Below are positions 48,315 through 56,818 of a stretch of DNA of 64,000 nt, one piece after another. The DNA lies in contig CAVXAF010000003.1 of the NCBI GenBank assembly GCA_963759735.1, positions 1 to 64,000 of the forward strand. The letters are read 5' to 3'. How positions within the stretch are numbered: position 1 is the stretch's first letter; each line of letters opens with the position of its first letter. The translations under genes were made by a program, and so were the position numbers. The DNA comes from Hyphomicrobium_A sp963759735. GTDB lineage: Bacteria; Pseudomonadota; Alphaproteobacteria; Rhizobiales; Hyphomicrobiaceae. The notes under the pieces were generated by a model. It was not told the origin of the DNA. It worked only from the letters and a program-made list of their open reading frames with translations, and searched no databases.

Positions 48315-51300
48315 TCAGACGCTCGCCGTCTTGTCGAGGTGCGCGGCGATGAGCGGATAGATGTCGCGCGCCGCATTCTTGCCGAAGATGCAGTCGATGT
48401 GCCCGTAGCCGGGGATGACGTGCCGCTCATAGAGCTGCCGCCCGTTCGCCTGCGCCAGGCGCTCCAGTGTGCGCGCCGTCGATTCCGGCTTGAAGCAGGC
48501 GTTGTCGGCGCCGTGCACGAACAGGATCGGCAAAGCCATGCGATCAACGTGCGGCAGGTACACGTCGCGGCCTTCGGCATCGACGAGGTGCTTGCGCCGC
48601 GCAAACTGCGCCAGCTGCCGGAACGCTTCGATGTTGGCTTCCCCGAACATCTCGGCGAGGCCCGACGTCACCGTCGCCTGGTTGAGCTGCTCGAGGTTGT
48701 AGAGCCGTCCGTACAGGGCGGTGATGCGCGTGCTGGTGGCGTCGTGCGTGCGCTCGGCGCGCGGCACCGGCACGATGGTCTGCAGCACCTTGTCGAGGAT
48801 GCGTTCGCGCATGGGATCGGCGCTGGTAGCGCGCGCATTGACGACGTCGATGCCCATCAGTTCGAACAACTGCGGCGCGCGCAGGTAGGCGAGCATCCGC
48901 TGCGGAACCCAGGGCACCACGTAGTCGGTCGATATCTGCGAGATAACCGCTGAGCGCACACCCTCGAGGCCCGCCAGCAGCGACATGGTGAAGGTGGTGG
49001 CGCCGAAACAGTGAGCGATGACCTGCACCGTCGAGGAGCGGGTGACGCCGCGCACCTTGGCGAGCGCGGCCGGATAGTCGTGTAGCGCCACTTCATCAGC
49101 GTTCCACAGCTCGTGCGCGTACGGCAGGTCGACGCTGGCGCGGAAGTCGAACAGCCAGCAGTCGTATCCCTCGGCGACGAGATACTCGAGCATATTGGTG
49201 TCGATGGTATCGATCGCGAAAATGAGGCTCGACACGCCGAGCCCGTGCGCGAAAACGAGCGGACCTTTGTTGCCGCCGCGGTAGCGCGTCAGCTTCAGCA
49301 CCTTGCCGTCGTCGGTACGCACCAGATGTACTTCGGGCTCGGGCACGCGCAGCGTACGCTTCTTGCGCGGGTTGTAGACGTCGTAGCGGCCCGAGCGCGC
49401 CAGAACGCCGCCATAGGTATCGAACAGCTCGCGGCTGAAGAACATGCCGAACTTGCCAGCGGCGCGCATGCGGTCGGCGGCGTCGCGCCCGCCGGTGCCG
49501 CGCAGCGTCTGCATCTGCACGTAAAAGTCCGACGGCGCGATCTCCAGCAGGCCGCGCGCCACCGGGCCGAGCTGGCCTTGCGCACCCTTGGCGATGTCGA
49601 CGTTGAGGCGCGTCGTATCACGCCACAGATCGAGCGAAGCGTCGGAGCGCACGACCTTGTGGCCGCTGAAATAGTATTCAGAGCCGTCGCGCGCGCCGAG
49701 CGAGAAGCGATAGTCGAAGCGCTTGGTCTCGACCGCGTAATCGTCCATGCGCATCAAGTTGAATTTGCCGTCGAATATCTCCAGCGGCTCGGGCGACAAC
49801 GCGGGGCAGTCGACCGTGCCCACGATGCGCCCCGGATGCTGCGTGTCGGAGACGAAGCGGTCGACGTCGTCGACGATCACCGTCACCGTGAAGCTGCAGG
49901 CATGCCCGTCGTCTTTGCCGCGGCGCCCTGCCGTCTCGTAGGGCACATTCGTCGTGGGCGAGATGAAACCGGCCATGCGCTCTGTGAACTCGACTCCCGC
50001 GGCACGCACAGTATCGCGCCCCTGGGGCGCTGCAACGAGCAGCGGCGCATCGAACTTCTGCGCCTCGGAGAACTCCCAGCCGCGGTCCTTGGCGAGGTGG
50101 ATCATCGCCCGCTCGGCAAGGGCCGTTATGGTCAGCAGCGGATTGACGCCCAGCGGTCGCGGAATGACCGAACCGTCGCACACATAAAGGCCGGCGAGGA
50201 CGGCACCGTCGGCCGCTTCGGGGCGCCCGTCGAATACCTGGCACTTGTGGTTGACGACGCCGGTGCCGCGGTCGCGCCCCATGACACAGCCGCCGAGCGG
50301 ATGCACGGTAATGAGGTTATTGCCCATCATCGTGTCGGAGAGCGGATTGCGGATGTAATTGCCGCCGGTCGACAGCGTCGCTGTGCGCAGTTTCTTGTCG
50401 ACCGCCTCGAAGATGGATTGCTTGGCGACCTGTGGCCAGCTCAACTTCAGCTTGCCGTCTTCCAGGCTTATGCGGCCCTGGCCGTCGTCGTGGGCCATGA
50501 CGAGGTAGGTCTGCGTGTGGTTGACCGCACCCTGGTAGGCGCCGAACAGCAGGCTTTGCCGACGCCGCGCGCGCTCGCCGATGAAGTCGATGATCCCGCG
50601 GTCGGTGTCCTTGCCGAACTTGTCGCCGCCGACGCCGAGCAGGGCCGGCAGCAGCGGGGCCAGGGCCGAGGGTATCGAGCCTTCCTCGATCACCATGCCG
50701 TCAGCGAGTTTGGCTGTATCGCGCAGGTCGATGAGACCGGTGATGCACGGGCCCACGGGTCCTGTCTCAGCCGCCGGCGGCTCACCGACCCCGATGCCGT
50801 TGATCGGTACGTCGTTGTTGAAGCCGAAGGCAAGCACGTCGCCGTTGCCGGTGAACCGTTCACCGACCTGATCGGACACCGGCAGTCCCGCCTCGCGCGA
50901 GCGCAGCAGGATCTCGGTCGAGCCGAGCGTGCCGGCAGCCAGGACGACGACGTCAGCGGTGATCGACTGATCGGCAGCGCCGAATTTTTCGCGCTCGTGG
51001 CCGAGCGGGTCGAAGAACACGCGCCAGCGTCCGCGCTCCTGGCGCACATGTGAAACGCGCAGCTCGGTGAATATCTCGGCCCCGTGGTGAAAGGCGTCGG
51101 CGAGGTAGGTCACCTGCACGGTGTTCTTGGAGCCGACGTTGCAGCCCGAGCAGCAATCGCCGCACATCGTGCAGGCCGGCTGTTCGACGCCGGCGTAGTT
51201 CACTTGCTTTTGGAATGTGACATTGATCGGCGGACGCACGACGTCCTTGCGCAGCGCGTTGCCGCTGATCCCCAGCGCATCGAGTTTGGCGAGCGAGGGC

Positions 51301-51749
51301 CCCTCGTACGGGACCGGACGCAGCACCTCCATGGCACGAGTGAACCCCTCCTGCCGCAACTGGTCCTGCATGATCTCCGGCGGCCACGCCGGGTCGTCCC
51401 ACACGCGCGGGTCGGGCGGCAGCGAGACGTTGGCGTTGACCAGCGATCCGCCGCCCAGTCCACAACCGAGGAAGACATGGATGTCCTTGCCGAGCCGGAC
51501 ATCGTAAAGGCCGGTGGGCTGCCCGGACACACGCGTGCCATCGCGCGTCACCTGGAACTGTTCCTGCGCCTCGATCATCCGGTCGGGGAAATCGCCGATG
51601 GCAAATTCGTGCCCGCGTTCGAGCACGGCGACCTTCTTGCCGGCGCGCGACATGCGCGAAGCGGCGACGCCGCCGCCGTACCCGGAGCCGACGACGACGA
51701 CGTCATAGCGCACCTTCAGATCGGCGACCGATTTGGACAAGCGCCGCAT
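48315..51749 (-). CDS. GMC oxidoreductase fused to an alpha/beta hydrolase
   Basis: A 1144-residue fusion. Residues about 15-555 form a cholesterol oxidase-like GMC flavoprotein: FAD motif VVVGSGYGGGVAASRM, cysteine-rich CTMCGDCCSGCNVGSKNT, HPLGGCVMGRDRGTGVVNH and NPLLTITALAERAM. Residues about 600-800 are a middle domain I cannot name. Residues about 835-1140 are an alpha/beta hydrolase: PLVFAHGLGVSS, nucleophile elbow VIAHCFGATTF, acid in FVHGADNACF and His in IPGYGHIDCIF. The nucleophile is Cys, not Ser. There is no signal peptide. ATG 51749 is one base after the stop of the preceding GMC gene, so the two are co-translated. Such fusions may oxidise and then cleave a lipid or sterol-like alcohol; the substrate is unknown. 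Confidence 0.85.
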   Translation of the reverse strand: MRRLSKSVADLKVRYDVVVVGSGYGGGVAASRMSRAGKKVAVLERGHEFAIGDFPDRMIEAQEQFQVTRDGTRVSGQPTGLYDVRLGKDIHVFLGCGLGGGSLVNANVSLPPDPRVWDDPAWPPEIMQDQLRQEGFTRAMEVLRPVPYEGPSLAKLDALGISGNALRKDVVRPPINVTFQKQVNYAGVEQPACTMCGDCCSGCNVGSKNTVQVTYLADAFHHGAEIFTELRVSHVRQERGRWRVFFDPLGHEREKFGAADQSITADVVVLAAGTLGSTEILLRSREAGLPVSDQVGERFTGNGDVLAFGFNNDVPINGIGVGEPPAAETGPVGPCITGLIDLRDTAKLADGMVIEEGSIPSALAPLLPALLGVGGDKFGKDTDRGIIDFIGERARRRQSLLFGAYQGAVNHTQTYLVMAHDDGQGRISLEDGKLKLSWPQVAKQSIFEAVDKKLRTATLSTGGNYIRNPLSDTMMGNNLITVHPLGGCVMGRDRGTGVVNHKCQVFDGRPEAADGAVLAGLYVCDGSVIPRPLGVNPLLTITALAERAMIHLAKDRGWEFSEAQKFDAPLLVAAPQGRDTVRAAGVEFTERMAGFISPTTNVPYETAGRRGKDDGHACSFTVTVIVDDVDRFVSDTQHPGRIVGTVDCPALSPEPLEIFDGKFNLMRMDDYAVETKRFDYRFSLGARDGSEYYFSGHKVVRSDASLDLWRDTTRLNVDIAKGAQGQLGPVARGLLEIAPSDFYVQMQTLRGTGGRDAADRMRAAGKFGMFFSRELFDTYGGVLARSGRYDVYNPRKKRTLRVPEPEVHLVRTDDGKVLKLTRYRGGNKGPLVFAHGLGVSSLIFAIDTIDTNMLEYLVAEGYDCWLFDFRASVDLPYAHELWNADEVALHDYPAALAKVRGVTRSSTVQVIAHCFGATTFTMSLLAGLEGVRSAVISQISTDYVVPWVPQRMLAYLRAPQLFELMGIDVVNARATSADPMRERILDKVLQTIVPVPRAERTHDATSTRITALYGRLYNLEQLNQATVTSGLAEMFGEANIEAFRQLAQFARRKHLVDAEGRDVYLPHVDRMALPILFVHGADNACFKPESTARTLERLAQANGRQLYERHVIPGYGHIDCIFGKNAARDIYPLIAAHLDKTASV

Positions 51750-51750
51750 G

Positions 51751-53562
51751 TCACCCTCCCTCGACCGGCGACGGCGAGCGCCGACGCCAGCGCGCAAACC
51801 AAGCGAGGTTCCGCTCGCGGACCTTGGCGTGCTCCGGCACAGGCGCGGGAGTTGCAGCCTGCACCGGCGCGCGCTCCTCGCTCATGTGCCAGCCCCGTTC
51901 GCGCGCCAGCAGGATCATTGCACGCTCGGCGAGGGCGGTGATGGTCAGGAGCGGGTGTATCCCTAACGGGCAAGGAATGACGGCCCCATCGCACACGTAC
52001 AAACCGACATGCACCGCACCTGCACCGGCGGATGCACCCGCATCGAAAACCTGCCCCATATGGTTGACGACGCCGCTCTGGTGCGTCTCGCCCATGGTGC
52101 AGCCGCCGAGCGGATGCACTGTCATCAGGTTGCCGCCCAGCGCCTTTTCCGACACCGGGTTGCGCATGTAGGTGCCCCCGGTCGCCTGCGTCGCCGTCTT
52201 GATCATCTCTTCGATGCGCTGGAACACCCGCTGCTGCGGGCCGTTGCCCCACTCGATAAGCAGCCGGTCGTCCTCGAGCCGCATCAGCCCGTTGCCCGCA
52301 TCGTGACCGACGGCGAGAAACGTTTGCGTGTTGTGCACGGCGCCCTGATAGGCGCCCTTGATGAGACTGTCAGTGGCGCGCTCCAGCGCCTCCAGATCGT
52401 CGGCGAGCGTGCGGTCCTCGTGCTCGCCAAAGACGACCGCACCCGGAGCGAGCAGCCCCGGCAGCGCCCCGGAGAAGGCGCTCGGCAGCGCGCACTCGCA
52501 CATAGCGAGGCCGTCGCGCACGTCCTCAGTATTGCGCAAATCGATGAGCGCGTTGACCGCCTGCCCGACGGGCGCAACCTGCGCCTTCGGGGGGTTGCCG
52601 ACACCGATGCCGTTGATCGGCACGTCGTTGTTGTAGGCGAGCGCGATGGCATCGCCGTTGGAAGTGAAACGCCCTCCGAGCCATTCCGACACCGCGAGCC
52701 CCTCGGCCTGCGAGCGCAGCAGAATCTCGGTCGACCCCAGCGTGCCGGCGGCCAGCACGACGATGTCGGCGGTGATGAAATACTTGTGGCCGCGCGCCGT
52801 TTCTGCGTCGGTCGGCATTGCCCAGACGCGCCAGCCGTCACGCTGGTCCTTTGAAAGCGACAGCGCGCGCACGCCGGTGAACACCTCGGCGCCGAAGGCG
52901 ACCGCGTCGGCAACGTAGGTGCATGCGGTCGTCGTCTTGGCGCCAACGTTGCATCCCCCGCAGCAATCGCCGCAGGCGGTGCAGGCCTCCTGCCGGACGC
53001 CGGCCGCGTTGGTACCGCCGGCGTAGGTGACGTGCAGCGGAATGGGCGTCACCGGCCGGCCGAACGCCGATGCGGCGAGCCGCAGCGCTGCCACCTTTTC
53101 GTAGTCGTTCGTCCGCGGTGATATTTCCGGACGCAGCATATGCCGGGCGCGCACAAAGCCTTCCGCCAGCAGGCGGTCGCGACGCACCTCGGGCGGCCAA
53201 GCGCTGTCCTCGAAGACACGTGAATCTGGCGACAGGCAGACGTTGGCGTTGATCAGCGACGTGCCGCCGAGCCCGCAGGCCATCAACACGTCGATGTCTT
53301 TGCCGACGCGCACGTCGAACAGGGCTGTGGCCGAGCCGATGCGCCCGTGCGGGCCATGCATCTGGGTCTCGACGCCGGCACTCGCCACGCTCTCGGGAAA
53401 GTCGCCGGGCAGGAACTCGCGCCCGCGCTCCAGGACGGCGACATTGCGACCGCAGCGTGCCAGCCGGGAAGCTGCAACACCGCCGCCATAGCCCGAGCCC
53501 ACCACGATCACGTCGTAGTGCGCCTTGAGCTTGGAAGCGGGCATCGACAGCCGCGCCTGCAT
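51751..53562 (-). CDS. GMC-family (cholesterol oxidase-like) oxidoreductase
   Basis: A 603-residue FAD-dependent oxidoreductase, clear paralogue of the GMC half of the next gene. It has VIVVGSGYGGGVAASRLARC, EACTACGDCCGGCNVGAKTT, LAAGTLGSTEILLRSQAEGL, VHPLGGCTMGETHQSGVVNH and NPLLTITALAE-like LGIHPLLTITALAERAM. The paralogues share the C-x2-C-x2-CC-x2-C cluster, which is unusual and could bind metal or Fe-S. ATG 53562 is preceded by GGGGGAGAG; an upstream ATG at 53622 is possible. It is the middle gene of a three-gene minus-strand operon with the metallophosphoesterase upstream and the GMC-hydrolase fusion downstream. Confidence 0.88.
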   Translation of the reverse strand: MQARLSMPASKLKAHYDVIVVGSGYGGGVAASRLARCGRNVAVLERGREFLPGDFPESVASAGVETQMHGPHGRIGSATALFDVRVGKDIDVLMACGLGGTSLINANVCLSPDSRVFEDSAWPPEVRRDRLLAEGFVRARHMLRPEISPRTNDYEKVAALRLAASAFGRPVTPIPLHVTYAGGTNAAGVRQEACTACGDCCGGCNVGAKTTTACTYVADAVAFGAEVFTGVRALSLSKDQRDGWRVWAMPTDAETARGHKYFITADIVVLAAGTLGSTEILLRSQAEGLAVSEWLGGRFTSNGDAIALAYNNDVPINGIGVGNPPKAQVAPVGQAVNALIDLRNTEDVRDGLAMCECALPSAFSGALPGLLAPGAVVFGEHEDRTLADDLEALERATDSLIKGAYQGAVHNTQTFLAVGHDAGNGLMRLEDDRLLIEWGNGPQQRVFQRIEEMIKTATQATGGTYMRNPVSEKALGGNLMTVHPLGGCTMGETHQSGVVNHMGQVFDAGASAGAGAVHVGLYVCDGAVIPCPLGIHPLLTITALAERAMILLARERGWHMSEERAPVQAATPAPVPEHAKVRERNLAWFARWRRRSPSPVEGG

Positions 53563-53624
53563 ACGCCTTAACTCTCCCCCGGCCCACTTGGCGCCAACGC
53601 GCCGGGCCGCCCCGTTTCTCATTT

Positions 53625-55565
53625 TCAAGCGACCGCCGACGTCGCTGTCTTCTGCGGCTCGCGCCGTTTCAAGTCACCCACGCGGATCTCGATAGGCCCT
53701 TCGATCAATGACGGCCGCAGCGGCCGCGCCGGAACAATCGCCGGCCCCGTGCCATCGCCGAAGCCGCGATCCTTCGCGCGTCGCCAGCCCCAGCGCCGCG
53801 GCGTACGCCGCAGGCCGATCGGATAAATTGTCAGCTTGTTGGGCTCGACCTTGATGCGCAGGAAATTTTTGAAATCGGCAATGCCCATGGAGGCGAACGC
53901 CTGATCGCAATGCAGGCCGAGAAAGCAGCTGATGGTGAGATAGGCGCCCCATACGAAGCCGGCGCCGATGCCGCCCACGAGGATCATCAGCGCAGGAAAG
54001 AGGACGATGGTGCGCACCAATTCGCGCACGTCGGTCGAGGCATCTGCATCGACTTTCTCGAGGATGTCGCGCGCCCAAACGGTATCGACCAGCCACATGG
54101 AAGCGTAAGAAATCGCGTAGTAGAGCGCGACCATCATGGCGATGTGCGCCAGCCAATGAAACGTGGCGAGAGTCGCCCTCACCTTCCCGCCCCACGCGCC
54201 ATCGGCATAGCCGTAGAGCACCACACCTAAGATGAGACACCAGATGCCGAGGATGACGTTGTTGGCAGCCGCCTGCGGAGCCAGCGTGAAAATCTCCGGC
54301 CACCATTGGAAGCCCGGATCCAGCAGCCTTTGTCCGACGGTCTTGCCGGCGTAGGGCGTCGTCGCAAACATCCAGATGATCAGCCAGTAGATGATACCCA
54401 GCGTGACGGCATACCCGTAATTGCGGAACGGGAAAGCCAGCGTCGACAGGCTGAGGCGCCGGCTCTCGGCCCGCGTAGGCCAGCATGAGGGCTTGCCGGT
54501 GGGCGCGCCGTCTTTCAGCTGGCAACGCAGGTCGAGCTCAACCTTACCGCCGCCCGGCGTGCTGATCGTGCGGGTGTCTTTCAGATAGTGCGTCGGCGAG
54601 AAGTAGGCGCCGCCGCCGCCCGCGGTGAAGAAGCTGGTGCCGCCGTCTTTCGCTTGATAACGACTGTAGTGGTGCAGGTCGCCGGCAATGACTGCGGCGA
54701 TGCGCGCGCCCGCATCGGTCGCGATTTTGCTGATGGTTGAGAGGTTGTCCTCGCCCTGCAGCTTCTCGGCCTTGTCGTAGTTCCAACTCGGCTCGGCCGT
54801 GCATAAGATGAGTTTCGGCGCTTCGGTCGGATGTGCCTTCATGGCCTCGGCGACGCCCTCGAAGTAGAGGATCTGCCCCGCATCGAGATACTGCGCCAGC
54901 TGAATGTCGGCGCCCCAGATCCACCAGTTGTGCGGTAGCCGGATCGCGAAGTAGCTGCGGTGCTGGGGGCACAGCCAGCCGCCGATGCGGTTTTCCGCGG
55001 AATGCCCGAAGCGTGCCTTGCAGAACATGTGATCGAACGAGCTGAGGCCGTCGTACCAATCGTGGTTGCCCGGCAGCACGAACAGTAGGCGCCGCCAGTT
55101 GCCGTCCGGAGCCGGCGGCAGCGCCGTCGAATATGGCATGGCGAAGCGCTCGCGGTAGGCCGTGCGCGACGGGAATGGATAGACTTGGTCGCCGCCCATG
55201 ACCAACAGCTTGGGGGCCGGCAGCGGCTCGGCGCCTTCGACGTTTATCTGCGGCGCGCTGATCAGCGAGGCGATCGCGTAGGTGGAATCAAAGCCGTCAC
55301 CCAGGTCGGCGACATAATCGAACCAGACCGTGTTGCCGTCGCCGAGCTGGCGCAGGTCGGAATAGTTATAGCGGCCGACGACCGTCTTCATGATCTCCGG
55401 CGCAAAGCCGTCGATGGTCGCCTGCATGATACGCTGGTCGGCGTACTGGCCGAAGATTTCCGAAACGACAGAACGCCAGCCGGTGCTGACGAGATGCGAC
55501 GGGCTATACCAGCGCACCATCTTGGGGAGCGCCTTGATGTCGATCTCCCCCGAGCCGTCGGCCAT
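53625..55565 (-). CDS. membrane-bound metallophosphoesterase
   Basis: A 646-residue protein. The N-terminal two thirds is a calcineurin-like phosphoesterase: LLVMGGDQVYPFPSRTAYRE, VLPGNHDWYDGLSS (metal-binding Asn-His-Asp) and VIAGDLHHYSRYQ (Gly-Asp-x-His-His). A cysteine-containing insert and four to five transmembrane helices follow (YAVTLGIIYWLIIWMFATTP, AANNVILGIWCLILGVVLYG, TFHWLAHIAMMVALYYAISY, ALMILVGGIGAGFVWGAYLT), then a basic cytoplasmic tail. The catalytic part has no signal peptide, so it probably faces the cytoplasm. It is the first gene of the operon with two GMC oxidoreductases, pointing to a shared membrane-lipid or polyprenyl substrate. That link is inference. Confidence 0.85.
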   Translation of the reverse strand: MADGSGEIDIKALPKMVRWYSPSHLVSTGWRSVVSEIFGQYADQRIMQATIDGFAPEIMKTVVGRYNYSDLRQLGDGNTVWFDYVADLGDGFDSTYAIASLISAPQINVEGAEPLPAPKLLVMGGDQVYPFPSRTAYRERFAMPYSTALPPAPDGNWRRLLFVLPGNHDWYDGLSSFDHMFCKARFGHSAENRIGGWLCPQHRSYFAIRLPHNWWIWGADIQLAQYLDAGQILYFEGVAEAMKAHPTEAPKLILCTAEPSWNYDKAEKLQGEDNLSTISKIATDAGARIAAVIAGDLHHYSRYQAKDGGTSFFTAGGGGAYFSPTHYLKDTRTISTPGGGKVELDLRCQLKDGAPTGKPSCWPTRAESRRLSLSTLAFPFRNYGYAVTLGIIYWLIIWMFATTPYAGKTVGQRLLDPGFQWWPEIFTLAPQAAANNVILGIWCLILGVVLYGYADGAWGGKVRATLATFHWLAHIAMMVALYYAISYASMWLVDTVWARDILEKVDADASTDVRELVRTIVLFPALMILVGGIGAGFVWGAYLTISCFLGLHCDQAFASMGIADFKNFLRIKVEPNKLTIYPIGLRRTPRRWGWRRAKDRGFGDGTGPAIVPARPLRPSLIEGPIEIRVGDLKRREPQKTATSAVA

Positions 55566-55822
55566 GCCGAACTCCCCACGCGTACATTTTTTGCGAGCGA
55601 GCCTACGGCCCGCTCCTCCCTTGGAAAGAGTCTAGGTTGGGTGTGGAGAGGAGTCCAGATTGGCAACAGCGGCGCGGGGGCGACTGTGGCCGCGCAGGCG
55701 CACGCCTAGTGCGCCATTTGCTCCGCACAGAGATCATGGCCGAGTGTGGCCGGGGCGGCATTGTCTCCCTAGCGCAGCCGCCCTACTCCAGAAGAGTGGG
55801 TGTATGCGTGAGGAGAAACGTG

Positions 55823-56113
55823 ATGAAAATGAAAGCTGCCGCCCTCGTGCTCGGCCTTGCCGCTGCCGGGGTGCTGCTTGCCCCGCTCGCCGGCTACGTC
55901 ACGCCGGCTGAAGCCGGGCGCTGCGTAACCAAGCGCGGCAAAGGTTGGGCCTGGACGCAGGATATGGCCAAGTTCCAGGCCTGGGAGATCGTCGCCCAGC
56001 TGAGCGGAAACTGGCCGATCCAGAGCGATACCTTCCGCAACGAGCGCTACAAGTGCAGCAAGGACGGCGACGGTTACACCTGCCTGTCGTGGATCGACGT
56101 CTGCAAGTCGTAA
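55823..56113 (+). CDS. small secreted cysteine-containing protein
   Basis: A 96-residue exported protein: signal MKMKAAALVLGLAAAGVLLA up to about TPAEA, mature part about 62 residues starting GRCVTKRGKGWAWTQDMAKF. Spacing of its cysteines (GRC ... YKCSKDGDGYTC ... DVCKS) and the helix MAKFQAWEIVAQLSGNW match two other proteins of the window, at 63045 and more distantly 61422. ATG 55823 opens directly before the signal and is preceded by GAGGAGAAACGTG. Function unknown. The mature protein is small, disulfide-capable and probably periplasmic. Confidence 0.7.
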   Translation: MKMKAAALVLGLAAAGVLLAPLAGYVTPAEAGRCVTKRGKGWAWTQDMAKFQAWEIVAQLSGNWPIQSDTFRNERYKCSKDGDGYTCLSWIDVCKS

Positions 56114-56331
56114 GCGCGTCCTAGGGGATAGTCTCGGCGTCGCCAGCGCGGCTCTGGTGCCGGCGCACGAGCGCCCGCGTGCAGCTTACGGCGATTAACG
56201 TTAAACTCACGAGCGGGTGTCGAGCTGCCGTCAAGCAACACTACGAGCCGGCAGATATCTCGACATAATTCGCTCACCGCCACATGTTCGGTTGCCAATG
56301 GCCATCCAAGGCCAAGCTGAGGAGGTACGTC

Positions 56332-56799
56332 GTGTTCGGCCGCGGATCAGATCAGAAGTTGCCACCCATCCCCACGCCGGGCGCCCCGCGCGACTTCGTC
56401 GCTTCCTCCTCGCCTATGATGACACCGTCGAAGCCGGCGTCGGTCATCGGCCCGGACCTCGCCATCGTCGGCCAGAAGATCACGCTCGTCTGCCAGACCT
56501 CGCTCGTCATCGCCGGTGAGGTCTCCGGCGACGTGCACGGCGACGACGTCACCGTCGGGGAGACCGGCAAGGTCACCGGCACGGTGAGCGCGCGCAATCT
56601 CTCCGTCCACGGCGAGATCAACGGGCAGCTGCGTGCCGAGACGGTGGCGCTCTATTCCACCGCCCGCATCAACGGCGACATCATGCAGAAGAACCTCGTG
56701 ATCGCCGAGGGCGCGCAATTCGACGGGCGCGTGCGCAGCGCCAAGGATGCGAGCGACTGGCAGCCGGTGCTCGACGCCGACCAGCATCGCAGCAGCTAG
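56332..56799 (+). CDS. bactofilin-family cytoskeletal protein
   Basis: A 155-residue bactofilin. After an unstructured N-terminus (MFGRGSDQKLPPIPTPGAP) comes the beta-helical bactofilin domain: ASVIGPDLAIVGQKITLVCQ, GEVSGDVHGDDVTVGETGKV, TGTVSARNLSVHGEINGQLR and INGDIMQKNLVIAEGAQFDG. Bactofilins polymerise without nucleotide and localise cell-wall or morphology functions. The start is GTG 56332, fixed by a consensus AGGAGG at 56320-56325 with six-base spacing; the ATG at 56284 has no such site. It is convergent with the coiled-coil gene. Confidence 0.9.
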   Translation: MFGRGSDQKLPPIPTPGAPRDFVASSSPMMTPSKPASVIGPDLAIVGQKITLVCQTSLVIAGEVSGDVHGDDVTVGETGKVTGTVSARNLSVHGEINGQLRAETVALYSTARINGDIMQKNLVIAEGAQFDGRVRSAKDASDWQPVLDADQHRSS

Positions 56800-56818
56800 C
56801 GCGCGGCTCGCGCCTTTC

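Noticed and set aside
49113..51053. A 646-codon open frame antisense to the GMC-hydrolase fusion
   Set aside because: No recognisable domain; the opposite strand carries clear FAD and GMC motifs over the same bases.
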